A stretch of DNA of 64,000 nucleotides, from assembly GCF_002355435.1 (NCBI RefSeq), contig NZ_AP017313.1, positions 5,208,001-5,272,000 of the forward strand, written 5' to 3'. Shown here one piece after another: positions 23,250 to 32,554 of this stretch (positions within the stretch are counted from its first letter, which is position 1; every line of letters starts with the position of its first letter). Below the pieces are notes generated by a model. It made no database searches, was not told the DNA's origin, and was given only the letters and a program-made list of their open reading frames with translations. The stretch is from Mucilaginibacter gotjawali (GTDB lineage: Bacteria; Bacteroidota; Bacteroidia; Sphingobacteriales; Sphingobacteriaceae). The translations under genes were made by a program, and so were the position numbers.

Positions 23250-25253
23250 ATGAACGCAACTACACAGGACATAGAAACATTAGGAATCGATACCGTACGA
23301 ATATTATCTGCCGATGCAGTACAGAAAGCAAATTCAGGCCACCCGGGCACCGCAATGGCGCTTGCGCCTATGGGCCATGTGCTTTGGACAAAGTTTTTAA
23401 ACTACAACCCAAAAAATCCGCATTGGAATAATCGCGACAGGTTCATCCTTTCATGCGGGCATGCCTGTATCCTGCAATATAACTTTTTATACCTTACGGG
23501 ATATGACCTTAGCTTGGACGATATTAAAGATTTTCGCCAGTTAAACAGCAAAACTGCCGGCCACCCCGAATATGGTTTATGCCCCGGGGTTGACGTAACT
23601 ACCGGCCCCTTAGGCCAGGGTTTTGCAAACGGTGTAGGCTTTGCTATCGCGCAAAAACATTTGGCATCACGCTATAACAAGCCTGGTTTCAACCTTTTTG
23701 ATTACCATGTTTACGCTATTGTGAGCGATGGCGACATGATGGAAGGGGTAACTTCAGAAGCGGCTTCGTTAGCCGGCCACCTGGAACTGGGCAATATTAT
23801 TTATTTGTACGATGATAACCATATTTCGATAGAGGGCGCTACGGATATTACCTTTAACGAAGATGTTAGCGAACGCTTCCGTTCATACGGATGGCACGTA
23901 CAGGACCTGCCCGATGTTAATGATACGCATGCTTTGGAACTGGCCATCACCAATGCTAAAGCCGAAACGCAAAAACCATCATTGATCCGAGTTCGTTCAC
24001 TTATCGCTTATGGTAGCCCCAATAAATCAGGCACCGCCGGTTCTCACGGTTCGCCGCTGGGTGCCGACGAAGTAAAACTGGTTAAGCAATTCTTCGGGTT
24101 TGATCCGGAGAAATCATTCTACGTGCCTGATGAGGTAAAAGAATTTTATCATAAAGCAGGCGAAAAAGGCATCGAAAAAGAAGCCAAATGGAATAAACTA
24201 TTCAGCGATTATAAAGCACAATTCCCTGAACTTGCCGAAGAATACGAGTTGGCAACCAAAGGCGAGCTGCCAAAGGGATGGGCGGATGACCTGCCGGTAT
24301 TTAAAGCGACTGACCCTAAAGTAGCAACACGTGTGGCATCAGGAAAAGCATTAAACGCCCTTGCTGCAAAAATCCCTTACTTAATTGGCGGCGCGGCAGA
24401 TTTGGCCCCGTCAACAGAAACAAATTTAAAGGGTTTCGATTCCTTCACTTCCGAAAATCGCGGAGGCCGTAATTTTCACTTTGGAATCCGCGAGCATGCC
24501 ATGGGGTCGGCATTAAACGGTATGGCCTTAACCGCAGGGGTAATTCCTTTCGGGGCGACTTTCCTGATGTTCAGCGAATACATGCGCCCTCCTATCCGCC
24601 TGGCTTCTATTATGCAGGTGAGCCCGATATTTGTTTATACGCACGACAGTATCGGCCTTGGAGAAGACGGTACTACCCACCAGCCGATTGAACAACTGGC
24701 TTCCCTCCGCTCCATACCAAGGATCACTGTTATCCGCCCTGCCGATGCCAACGAAACCGTACAAGCATGGAAGGTTGCCGTTGAACATAAAGGCGGCCCG
24801 GTTGTGTTAGTGTTTACCCGCCAGGGGTTACCGATCCTTGACCAGGATAAATATGGCAAAGCTACAGGATTAGCCAAAGGCGCCTATGTATTATCAGAGG
24901 CAAGTAAAACTCCTGAAATTATTTTAATTGCAACAGGTTCTGAAGTAGCTTTGATTATGGAGGCCCAGGTTAAACTGGAGGCTGAAGGTATTTCAACCCG
25001 CGTGGTAAGTATGCCATCGTGGGAATTATTTGAAAAACAGGATGCTGCGTACAAAGAAAGCGTGTTCCCTAAGGCTATTAAAAAACGTTTGGCCGTTGAA
25101 ATGGCGTCGCCAATGGGCTGGCATAAATATGTTACCGACGAAGGTGACATTTTAGGCATGACCACTTTCGGCGAATCAGCACCGGCAGAAGAGCTGTACA
25201 AGCATTTTGGCTTTACGGTGGATAACGTGGTAAAGAGGGCGAAAGCACTCTAA
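23250..25253 (+). CDS. tkt: Transketolase
   Basis: 667 residues, single-chain type. The ThDP and substrate motifs are clear: NSGHPGTAMALAP near 28, TGPLGQGFANGVGFA near 117, GDMMEGVTSEAASLAGH near 162 (with the ThDP-binding DDNHISIEG just after), FGIREHAMG near 412 and HDSIGLGEDGTTHQPIEQL near 468. It moves two-carbon units between pentose and hexose/triose phosphates. Second gene of the operon; a self-complementary spacer separates it from rpiB. Confidence 0.96.
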   Translation: MNATTQDIETLGIDTVRILSADAVQKANSGHPGTAMALAPMGHVLWTKFLNYNPKNPHWNNRDRFILSCGHACILQYNFLYLTGYDLSLDDIKDFRQLNSKTAGHPEYGLCPGVDVTTGPLGQGFANGVGFAIAQKHLASRYNKPGFNLFDYHVYAIVSDGDMMEGVTSEAASLAGHLELGNIIYLYDDNHISIEGATDITFNEDVSERFRSYGWHVQDLPDVNDTHALELAITNAKAETQKPSLIRVRSLIAYGSPNKSGTAGSHGSPLGADEVKLVKQFFGFDPEKSFYVPDEVKEFYHKAGEKGIEKEAKWNKLFSDYKAQFPELAEEYELATKGELPKGWADDLPVFKATDPKVATRVASGKALNALAAKIPYLIGGAADLAPSTETNLKGFDSFTSENRGGRNFHFGIREHAMGSALNGMALTAGVIPFGATFLMFSEYMRPPIRLASIMQVSPIFVYTHDSIGLGEDGTTHQPIEQLASLRSIPRITVIRPADANETVQAWKVAVEHKGGPVVLVFTRQGLPILDQDKYGKATGLAKGAYVLSEASKTPEIILIATGSEVALIMEAQVKLEAEGISTRVVSMPSWELFEKQDAAYKESVFPKAIKKRLAVEMASPMGWHKYVTDEGDILGMTTFGESAPAEELYKHFGFTVDNVVKRAKAL

Positions 25254-25255
25254 TA

Positions 25256-25400
25256 TAGATGTGAGAAATTAGATGTGAGACGTGAGATTTTCGGTCTTCT
25301 ATTCTACTCTTTCCCACAAAATGTTAAGATTAGAGATATGAGATATGAGGCAAGTCTAATTGGATTTGCCTTATATCTCATATCTCAAATCTCAAATCTG
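25256..25400. repeat. Self-complementary micro-repeat spacer between tkt and rpiB
   Basis: The left arm is built from GATGTGAGA/GAGATATGAGATATGAGGCAA words. The right arm (TTGCCTTATATCTCATATCT, then CAAATCTCAAATC) is nearly its complement, around GTCTAATTGGA. The transcript would carry a hairpin of about 20 bp. There is no U-run, so it is not a normal terminator. Confidence 0.65.
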
Positions 25401-25405
25401 AGAAT

Positions 25406-25855
25406 ATGAAAATAGGAATTGCAGCCGATCACGGCGGATATAAACTAAAAGAAGTTATTCATCCTTTCCTGGTAAAGCTGGGGCATGAGGTGATTGACTT
25501 TGGCGCTTACAAGCTGGACAACCAGGACGATTACCCGGATTTTGTGATCCCGCTGGCCGAAGCGGTAGCAAACGGCGAAGTTGACCGTGGCATAGCCGTT
25601 TGCGGGAGCGGCGTTGGCGCCTCAGTTGCAGCCAACAAGGTACACGGCGTTAGGGCAGCGCTCATCAATGATCATTTTTCGGCACACCAGGGCGTTGAGG
25701 ACGACGACCTGAACATGCTTTGCCTTGGTGGCAGGGTTACCGGCAATATGGCTGCTGAAGAGTATGTCACCGCTTTTTTAAATGCACAATTTACTGCTGC
25801 CGAGAGGCATTTACGCCGTTTGGGCAAAGTGCACGAACTGGAAAAAAGAGATTAG
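25406..25855 (+). CDS. rpiB: Ribose-5-phosphate isomerase B
   Basis: 149 residues. It has DHGGYKLKEVI (residues about 8-18), the DFGAY stretch near 32, the catalytic Cys in AVCGSGVGASVAANKVHGVRAAL near 66-86, and DLNMLCLGGRV near 107. It interconverts ribose- and ribulose-5-phosphate, and some members also act on allose-6-phosphate. Third gene of the pentose phosphate operon. Confidence 0.94.
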   Translation: MKIGIAADHGGYKLKEVIHPFLVKLGHEVIDFGAYKLDNQDDYPDFVIPLAEAVANGEVDRGIAVCGSGVGASVAANKVHGVRAALINDHFSAHQGVEDDDLNMLCLGGRVTGNMAAEEYVTAFLNAQFTAAERHLRRLGKVHELEKRD

Positions 25856-25866
25856 TTAATTACAGA

Positions 25867-25908
25867 AATATCTTTCGGACTTCCGGACTACCGGACTTTC
25901 GGACTAAA
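25867..25908. repeat. Short word-repeat spacer between rpiB and tal
   Basis: CTTTCGGACTTCCGGACTACCGGACTTTCGGACT repeats the word CGGACT four times. The same vocabulary (TTTCGGACTTTACTGACTTTT) reappears in the loop of the spacer at 30608-30752. Confidence 0.55.
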
Positions 25909-25918
25909 ATAAAGCATC

Positions 25919-27013
25919 ATGGAAACAAACAAAGTAAAACAAATACACAGCTTTGGCCAAAGTATCTGGCTGGATTTTATCGACCGCGAGATCATGTCCT
26001 CGGGCAAATTGCAAAAATTGATCGATGCTGACGGTGTAAGAGGCGTTACCTCAAACCCGGCTATTTTTGAAAAAGCGATCACCAGCAGTTCGGACTACGA
26101 TGCCGATATCCGCAAATTATCAGACAGCGACAAAACCAACGAAGAGATCTTCTTCGGTTTGGCTATTGAAGATATTAAAAATGCCACTGACCTTTTTAAA
26201 GGGATTTATGACGAATCAAAAGGCGTAGATGGTTATGTAAGCCTGGAAGTTTCGCCATTTTTAGCGCTTGATGCAGAAGGAACTGCTAAACAAGCTGAAG
26301 AACTTTGGAAAGCCGTTGACCGCAAAAACGTGATGATCAAAATCCCGGGCACAAAACCCGGTTTGCAAGCCATCAGGCAATCAATTGGCAAAGGCATCAA
26401 TATTAACGTAACCCTATTGTTCGGCTTACCACGTTACGAAGAAGTGGCAGAGGCATACATAGCAGGTTTGGAAGACCATTTAGCAGCCGGCCATAACATC
26501 GGTCACATTTCATCTGTTGCAAGCTTCTTTTTAAGCCGCATAGATGTTTTGGTTGACCCGTTACTGGACGAAAAAAGCCTGGGCGACCTGAAAGGCGAAG
26601 TTGCCATCGCGTCAGCAAAAAAAGCTTACGAAATTTACAAAAGAGTATTCAGCGGCCCGCGTTGGGAAGCATTGGCTGCCAAAGGCGCCAAAGTACAACG
26701 CCTGCTTTGGGCAAGTACCAGCAGCAAAAACCCTGCTTTTAAAGATACCAAATATGTTGAAGCATTAATCGGCGCAGATACCGTTGATACTGTTCCTTTG
26801 GAAACTATTGAAGCTTTCCGCGACCACGGCATTGCCGCCAATGTTTTGGAAGACGGACTGGATAAAGCAACCGAAACATTAGACCGCCTGAAAGCAGCCG
26901 GTATTGATCTGGACAAACTTACCCAGCAATTGGAAGACGAAGGCATTGATAAATTTAACAAGCCTTTTGAGAAATTGCTGAACGCTATTGAAGACCAGAA
27001 AACTAAAGTTTAA
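25919..27013 (+). CDS. tal: Transaldolase (long form)
   Basis: 364 residues. SIWLDFIDREIMSSGKLQKLI and VRGVTSNPAIFEKAI at the N-terminus and the Schiff-base lysine in NVMIKIPGTKPGLQAIRQ (about 138) mark the longer transaldolase type also found in actinobacteria and cyanobacteria. It transfers a dihydroxyacetone unit from sedoheptulose-7-phosphate to glyceraldehyde-3-phosphate. Fourth gene of the operon, followed after 5 bases by the HAD gene. Confidence 0.93.
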   Translation: METNKVKQIHSFGQSIWLDFIDREIMSSGKLQKLIDADGVRGVTSNPAIFEKAITSSSDYDADIRKLSDSDKTNEEIFFGLAIEDIKNATDLFKGIYDESKGVDGYVSLEVSPFLALDAEGTAKQAEELWKAVDRKNVMIKIPGTKPGLQAIRQSIGKGININVTLLFGLPRYEEVAEAYIAGLEDHLAAGHNIGHISSVASFFLSRIDVLVDPLLDEKSLGDLKGEVAIASAKKAYEIYKRVFSGPRWEALAAKGAKVQRLLWASTSSKNPAFKDTKYVEALIGADTVDTVPLETIEAFRDHGIAANVLEDGLDKATETLDRLKAAGIDLDKLTQQLEDEGIDKFNKPFEKLLNAIEDQKTKV

Positions 27014-27018
27014 AAAAT

Positions 27019-27663
27019 TTGGAAGCTACATCGGTAAAGATCCTGTTCTTTGACATAGGCGGCGTACTGCTGAGCAATGGCTGGGGGCATGAAGGACGAA
27101 AAGAGGCGGCTGAAAAATTTGGCCTTGATTACGAAGAGGTGAACGCCCTGCACAATTTTATATTTAACGTATATGAAATTGGCAGCATCAGTTTGGATGA
27201 ATACCTGGATACGGTGGTTTTTAACCATCCGCGCGATTTTACCAGGGAAGATTTTAAGGAGTTCATCTATAAGCAAAGCGTTGAATTGCCTGATACCCTG
27301 AAATGGCTGAAGGAGTGGCGAAAAACCTGTGGCTTCAGGATCATTTCTATCAATAACGAGGGAAAGGAACTGAATGATTACCGGGTGAAGAAATTCAAAC
27401 TGCATGAGTGCTTCGATGCTTTCATTTCTTCCTGCGAAGTAAAGATGCGCAAACCCGACCCAAGGATATTCAGCCTGGCAATGGGCGTGGCATTGGCCCA
27501 GCCCAGCCAATGCGTATATTTTGATGACAGGATCATGTTTGTAAGGGCCGCCCAAAAACTAGGCATCAGGGCTTTTCAGCACACCGATTTTGAATCAACC
27601 AAAAGAATATTAGAAGAACTTAAACAAGAAACATTCCAACCAAATGAGCAATACATCAAATAA
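27019..27663 (+). CDS. HAD-superfamily phosphatase (YihX-like)
   Basis: 214 residues from a TTG start 5 bases after tal; no ATG gives the full domain. Motif I is FFDIGGVLL, with the nucleophile Asp but Gly in place of the usual second Asp, as in YihX-type sugar-phosphate phosphatases. Motif II is IISINNEG, III is KMRKPDPRIF, and IV is VYFDDR. The substrate is likely a sugar phosphate, perhaps a damaged or side product of the pathway; this is inferred from the operon. Its 3' end overlaps gnd by 20 bases. Confidence 0.8.
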   Translation: MEATSVKILFFDIGGVLLSNGWGHEGRKEAAEKFGLDYEEVNALHNFIFNVYEIGSISLDEYLDTVVFNHPRDFTREDFKEFIYKQSVELPDTLKWLKEWRKTCGFRIISINNEGKELNDYRVKKFKLHECFDAFISSCEVKMRKPDPRIFSLAMGVALAQPSQCVYFDDRIMFVRAAQKLGIRAFQHTDFESTKRILEELKQETFQPNEQYIK

Positions 27664-29068
27664 ATATGCTTTCGGTATGATAGGCCTGGGCACCATGGGC
27701 CGCAGCCTGCTGCTAAACATGGCCGATCATGGTTATGCCGTGGCCGGGCACGATAAAGACGCAGCGAAAGTTGCATCGCTGAACGAAGAAGGAAAAGATA
27801 AGGATGTTAAAGGTTTTGGGGATGCAAAAGAATTTGTGCAAAGCCTTACTACCCCGCGTGCCATTATGATGCTGGTGCCGGCAGGTAAAATTGTCGACAG
27901 CGTTATTGCTGAACTTACCCCACTTTTGGACAAAGGCGATATCCTGATCGATGGCGGCAACTCGCATTTTACTGATACCAACCGCCGCGTGGATGAACTG
28001 GAAGCTATTGGCCTCCATTTTTTTGGCATGGGTGTTTCAGGTGGTGAAGAAGGCGCGCGCCGCGGCCCCAGCATGATGCCGGGCGGCGACAAGGATGCCT
28101 ATAATGTAATGAAGCCGATTTTCGAAGCCATCGCTGCTAAGGTAGACGGAGCTCCTTGTGTTACTTACATAGGGCCCGGCGCTTCCGGTCACTTTGTAAA
28201 GATGGTGCATAATGGCATTGAATATGGCCTGATGCAATTGATCGCAGAATCATACGAGATCATGAAAACCGGCCTTAAAATGGATAATGATGCTATCGGC
28301 GCAGTTTTCACCAAATGGAATGACGGCAGATTAAAATCCTTCCTGATAGACATCACCAAAGATATTTTTGCTTTTAAAGCACCCGGCACCGATCATCTTT
28401 TATTGGATGATATAAAGGACGAAGCCAAGGCAAAAGGAACAGGTAAATGGACCTCGCAAGTGGCCATGGACCTGCAGGCGCCGATCCCTACGATCGATTC
28501 CGCCGTTTCAATGCGCGACTTGTCGAAATATAAAGCACTGCGTGTACAGGCGTCTGATCTGTACAGCAAAGATGCACCGGTATTAAAGGTAGATACCGAT
28601 GCGTTTTTAACAGCGCTTGAGCAGGCCTTTTATTTTACCATGATCATCAGCTACGCCCAGGGCATGCATATGCTTGAACGGGCCTCTGAAGAATTTAAAT
28701 ACGATCTTAAACTTGGCGAGATAGCCAAGATCTGGCGCGGCGGCTGCATCATCCGCTCTGCATTTTTGAATGATATTTTCAACGCGTACGAAAAGAACAG
28801 TAAACTTGAACACCTGCTGCTGGATGAGCATGTTCATGACCTTGTAAGCGAAACCGTACAGGGCGCCCGGACAGTTTTATCGGCTACAATTGCAGCCGGT
28901 ATAGCGGCGCCTGCTTTTACAGCATCATTAAGTTATTTTGATAATTTCCGTACCAAAAGGATGCCGTCAAACCTTACCCAGGCGCAGCGCGACTATTTTG
29001 GCGCTCATACCTATGAACTGATCGGGAAAGAGGGCGTATTTCATACACAATGGGTAGAAAAGATATAG
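27644..29068 (+). CDS. gnd: 6-phosphogluconate dehydrogenase, decarboxylating
   Basis: 474 residues. The NADP-binding motif is GLGTMGRSLLLNMADHGY (about 12-29). Catalytic stretches are GMGVSGGEEGARRGPSMMPGG near 128 and GHFVKMVHNGIEYGLMQLIAE near 184, and the C-terminal helical domain ends with the substrate-binding DYFGAHTYELIG. It makes ribulose-5-phosphate, CO2 and NADPH. It overlaps the HAD gene and abuts zwf with no spacer, so it is translationally coupled on both sides. Confidence 0.96.
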   Translation: MSNTSNKYAFGMIGLGTMGRSLLLNMADHGYAVAGHDKDAAKVASLNEEGKDKDVKGFGDAKEFVQSLTTPRAIMMLVPAGKIVDSVIAELTPLLDKGDILIDGGNSHFTDTNRRVDELEAIGLHFFGMGVSGGEEGARRGPSMMPGGDKDAYNVMKPIFEAIAAKVDGAPCVTYIGPGASGHFVKMVHNGIEYGLMQLIAESYEIMKTGLKMDNDAIGAVFTKWNDGRLKSFLIDITKDIFAFKAPGTDHLLLDDIKDEAKAKGTGKWTSQVAMDLQAPIPTIDSAVSMRDLSKYKALRVQASDLYSKDAPVLKVDTDAFLTALEQAFYFTMIISYAQGMHMLERASEEFKYDLKLGEIAKIWRGGCIIRSAFLNDIFNAYEKNSKLEHLLLDEHVHDLVSETVQGARTVLSATIAAGIAAPAFTASLSYFDNFRTKRMPSNLTQAQRDYFGAHTYELIGKEGVFHTQWVEKI

Positions 29069-30601
29069 ATGGCTACTAAAAACGAAAAAATGAACTCAAG
29101 CATAAAAACAGAACCAACTGTATTTATAATTTTCGGCGGTACCGGCGACCTTACTTCAAGGAAGATTGCCCCTGCCCTTTATAATTTATTTTTGGATGGC
29201 TGGCTGCCTGCTCAATATTCCATTATTGGCACGGGCCGTACCAAGTTTACCGACGAGCAATTCAGCGAGAACCTGTTAAAGGATATTAACCAGTTTTCGC
29301 GCAGCGGAAAGGCTGACCCGAAAAAATGGGCTGAGTTTTCAAAAAACATCCACTACCAGGTTTCAGATATCAATGATTTTGAAACCTATAAAGAATTTGG
29401 AAAACGGGTAGAAGAGCATAACACCGAATGGAAGACACAGGCCAATGTAATCTACTATCTTGCCGTATCGCCAAACTTCTTCCCCATCATCGCCTCTAAT
29501 ATCTCCAAAGCAAAATTAGCCGAAGACCCCGATCGTGTAAGGATAGTAATAGAAAAACCGTTCGGGCACGACCTGGAAACTGCCAAGGAACTAAATAAAT
29601 TACTTTCGGGTATTTTTAACGAGTGCCAGATCTATCGTATCGACCATTACCTCGGTAAGGAAACCGTTCAAAACATTATGGCTTTCCGTTTCGCCAACTC
29701 CATTATGGAGCCACTATGGAACCGTAACTACATTGAACACGTACAGATTTCTGTAACCGAGCAATTGGGCGTTGAAGAGCGCGGCGATTATTACGATGGC
29801 GCAGGCGCCATGCGTGATATGATCCAGAACCACTTACTGCAATTACTTTGCCACATAGCCATGGAACCACCGGTTAGCTTTAACGCTGATGAGGTGCGCA
29901 ACCGCAAGGTGGATGTTTTAAAAGCCATGCGCAGGTTTGGGCCAGATGATGTGCGGATGTCTGCCGTGCGTGGCCAATATGCAAGCGGTTGGATGCAGGG
30001 CAAAGAAGTGCCGGGCTACCGCGAAGAACCTAAAGTTGACCCTGAATCAAACACCGAAACTTTTGCCGCTGTTAAGTTTTTTGTAGATAACTGGCGCTGG
30101 CAAAATGTACCCTTTTATGTGCGCACCGGTAAACGCATGCACCAGTCTGCATCGGTAATAACCATACAATTTAAGGATGTACCGCACCTGATCTTCCCTA
30201 CGGAAGCGGCCGAAAGCTGGCAGCAAAACAGGCTGATCATCAGCATCCAGCCCGAAATGAGCATCCGTTTACAGGTGCAGGCCAAACGCCCGGGTTTGGA
30301 TATGGTGCTGAATACAGTGGATATGGTGTTTGATTATAAAGGCACCTACACCACGCAGCCCCCTGAAGCGTATGAAACCCTGATACTGGATACCATGCTG
30401 GGCGATCAGACGCTGTTTATGCGCGGCGACCAGGTAGAAGCTGCATGGGAACTGATCATGCCGATTTTAAGTACATGGCAAACTAAAAAGAGTTTGAATT
30501 TCCCTAATTATTCAGCTGATTCATGGGGCCCTGAGTCTGCCGAAGCGCTGATTGCAAGGGATGGATTTAACTGGTTTACACTGCCAATTAGCAAGAAATA
30601 G
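29069..30601 (+). CDS. zwf: Glucose-6-phosphate 1-dehydrogenase
   Basis: 510 residues. IFGGTGDLTSRKIAPALYNL near 22 is the NADP-binding loop, VIEKPFGHDLETA near 165, and RIDHYLGKETVQN near 192 holds the catalytic His and the signature Lys. It oxidises glucose-6-phosphate to the lactone handled by the next gene. The start immediately follows the gnd stop; a second Met at residue 8 is a possible alternative start. Confidence 0.96.
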   Translation: MATKNEKMNSSIKTEPTVFIIFGGTGDLTSRKIAPALYNLFLDGWLPAQYSIIGTGRTKFTDEQFSENLLKDINQFSRSGKADPKKWAEFSKNIHYQVSDINDFETYKEFGKRVEEHNTEWKTQANVIYYLAVSPNFFPIIASNISKAKLAEDPDRVRIVIEKPFGHDLETAKELNKLLSGIFNECQIYRIDHYLGKETVQNIMAFRFANSIMEPLWNRNYIEHVQISVTEQLGVEERGDYYDGAGAMRDMIQNHLLQLLCHIAMEPPVSFNADEVRNRKVDVLKAMRRFGPDDVRMSAVRGQYASGWMQGKEVPGYREEPKVDPESNTETFAAVKFFVDNWRWQNVPFYVRTGKRMHQSASVITIQFKDVPHLIFPTEAAESWQQNRLIISIQPEMSIRLQVQAKRPGLDMVLNTVDMVFDYKGTYTTQPPEAYETLILDTMLGDQTLFMRGDQVEAAWELIMPILSTWQTKKSLNFPNYSADSWGPESAEALIARDGFNWFTLPISKK

Positions 30602-30607
30602 TTGAAT

Positions 30608-30752
30608 AGTTAATTAGAGATTAGAGATTAGAGACTGGAGATTAGTTGGAGAATTTTAAAAGTGACGAGATGAAGCTTCTTTCGGACTTTACTGACTTTT
30701 CCGACTTTCGGGCTTAACTAATCTCTAATCTCCAACCTCTAATCTCTAACCT
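30608..30752. repeat. Self-complementary micro-repeat spacer between zwf and pgl
   Basis: The left arm repeats ATTAGAG (AATTAGAGATTAGAGATTAG, then GGAGATTAGTTGG). The right arm (AACTAATCTCTAATCTCCAA, then CCTCTAATCTCTAACCTC) is its near complement. The loop region carries TTTCGGACTTTACTGACTTTT. The result is a long hairpin ending right at the pgl start codon. Confidence 0.65.
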
Positions 30753-30754
30753 CA

Positions 30755-31480
30755 ATGGAGTTAAATATTTTTAATAACGAAAACGAAGTGCTTGCTGCCC
30801 TGGCGGCGCACTTTGTTAAAGTTGCAAACGAAGCCATTGCCGCAAAAGGCAAGTTTTCCGTAGCGCTGTCGGGTGGTAGTTCACCCAAAAAACTATATGA
30901 ACTGCTGGCCTCTGATTACGAGGACAAGCTGGAATGGGACAAAGTCTATTTCTTTTTTGGGGATGAACGTAATGTGCCGCAAACCGATAAGGACAGCAAT
31001 TACCTGATGGCAAAAAATGCACTTTTTGCGCCGCTGCTGATCGACCCTGACCATATTTTCCCGGTGGATACAAGCCTTGAACCCAAAGAGGCTGCCGCGA
31101 AGTACCAGGAAGTGATTGAAGATTTTTTTGATGAAGATGAACTGAGTTTCGACCTGGTATTATTAGGCCTGGGCGATAACTCGCATACCGCATCTTTGTT
31201 CCCTTTTACCCCGGTTTTACACGACAGGCTGCCCGGTGTAAGCGAAGTTTTTTTACCTGATCAAAATGTTTACCGCATTACCATGAATGCGCCGCTCATC
31301 AATGAGGCCAAACAGATTGCCTTTTTAGTTTACGGCGAGGGCAAGGCTGTTGCGGTGCACCATGTACTGGAAGACGACGAGGATATAGAAGAATACCCGG
31401 CGCAGCTGATTGAACCCATTGTAGGCGAAATTGAGTGGTTTATGGACATAGCGGCAGCAGCACTGCTTGAAAATATTTAA
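30755..31480 (+). CDS. pgl: 6-phosphogluconolactonase
   Basis: 241 residues. VALSGGSSPKKLYELLAS near 38, VYFFFGDERNVPQTDKDSNYLMAKN near 68 and LVLLGLGDNSHTASLFP near 130 are the NagB/DevB-type 6PGL signatures. It hydrolyses 6-phosphogluconolactone, between Zwf and Gnd. It is the last gene of the operon and ends 5 bases from the convergent DUF4350 gene. Confidence 0.95.
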   Translation: MELNIFNNENEVLAALAAHFVKVANEAIAAKGKFSVALSGGSSPKKLYELLASDYEDKLEWDKVYFFFGDERNVPQTDKDSNYLMAKNALFAPLLIDPDHIFPVDTSLEPKEAAAKYQEVIEDFFDEDELSFDLVLLGLGDNSHTASLFPFTPVLHDRLPGVSEVFLPDQNVYRITMNAPLINEAKQIAFLVYGEGKAVAVHHVLEDDEDIEEYPAQLIEPIVGEIEWFMDIAAAALLENI

Positions 31481-31485
31481 ATTTT

Positions 31486-32271
31486 TTATTTAGGGATTTG
31501 GGCGATGAGCCATTGCGCTATATCATTCGCGGCCTTGTCGTTATCAAAACCGGGCGGCAGGCGGCCATTCATGTATTCGTTATAAAACCATGGATCTCCA
31601 ACGGCAAAAACCGTTCCCTTACCATATTTAGCAATGGCGATGATCACCGCGCCATTGCTGTTTTTCAAACCTGGTTTAGCCGGAGGGCTGACGCCGATAG
31701 AACAAACATCCTTCATAAATATTTTACGGGCGGTTTTAAAAACAGGATTTCCGGCAGTCACCACTGCACCGTCATCAAAATGCTGATCATTGATCACATG
31801 ATTTTGCAAATCATCATTAAAATGCATTCCGAACTTAGCCGCCAGGTTATTAAAATGTGGCAATTCAACATTAGCGCTGTCATTGGCTAACATTAATAAT
31901 ACACCACCATTTTTTACCCAGGCGGCTATTTGTCCGGCATCATTGGCCTCAATATAATTAGGGTCGGGGCTTTCTTTTTTTGTATCCGGGTCAACTATGA
32001 TATAAATAGCAGTTCCCTTTAAATTATTTAATGTTGGCGCTGCACCCAGTGTATCCAAATGGGCACCTGCTCTTTTAAAAGCATCGCCAAAAATGGAAAA
32101 CCCGGTGTTTGTTTTATCTTCCCATGTATAATGATACCGCTCTGTTTTTCCGGAAGCCATCTGATGCACTTCGTGATTAAAATAATAATCAAGCGTAACC
32201 TTCTGTGCTTTGGCAACAAAGGCGCTGGCCGTTAAAATCAGCCCCGTAATGATATTATATTTTAGTCTCAT
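31486..32271 (-). CDS. Secreted DUF4350-like protein
   Basis: 261 residues with signal peptide (NIITGLILTASAFVAKAQ). The body has the ThuA/GATase-like pattern of DUF4350: GFSIFGDAFKRAGAHLDTL, AIYIIVDPDTKKESPDPNYI, IAAWVKNGGVLLMLANDSAN, and at the end YGKGTVFAVGDPWFYNEY. Such domains sense or handle ligands outside the cytoplasm; the function here is unknown. It converges with pgl. Confidence 0.75.
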   Translation of the reverse strand: MRLKYNIITGLILTASAFVAKAQKVTLDYYFNHEVHQMASGKTERYHYTWEDKTNTGFSIFGDAFKRAGAHLDTLGAAPTLNNLKGTAIYIIVDPDTKKESPDPNYIEANDAGQIAAWVKNGGVLLMLANDSANVELPHFNNLAAKFGMHFNDDLQNHVINDQHFDDGAVVTAGNPVFKTARKIFMKDVCSIGVSPPAKPGLKNSNGAVIIAIAKYGKGTVFAVGDPWFYNEYMNGRLPPGFDNDKAANDIAQWLIAQIPK

Positions 32272-32333
32272 TACAGGGCAAATTAGCGATATCTATCCTC
32301 TCTGCCAAAATTTATGAGTTAGGACACAGAGAA

Positions 32334-32526
32334 ATCGCTTTTAAAGAGGAGGCTCCTGTGGAGCCTTCAAAACGATACAAATTTTTTCTATAGACAGGCC
32401 GCTCCTCCGGAGCTAATAATAACCTACCTTTCAGACTCCGGAGGAGTCCCGTGTTTATAGAAAAACAAAATTGAAAATTATGGCTCCAGGGGAGCCTCCT
32501 CATAGTCGTTTTATTTTAAAAGCGAT
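32334..32526. mobile_element. MITE-like palindromic element
   Basis: Terminal inverted repeats ATCGCTTTTAAA (32334-32345) and TTTAAAAGCGAT (32515-32526) are followed inwards by GAGGAGGCTCC (32346-32356) and GGAGCCTCCTC (32491-32501). Further in are two CTCCGGAG palindromes (GCTCCTCCGGAGC and GACTCCGGAGGAGTC) and paired TTTCTATAGA/TTTATAGAAA words. It is about 193 bp and non-coding. No clear target duplication is seen. It lies between the DUF4350 gene start and the end of the OB-fold gene. Confidence 0.6.
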
Positions 32527-32554
32527 TGCCTGACATAGGATACCTTTAATTATA

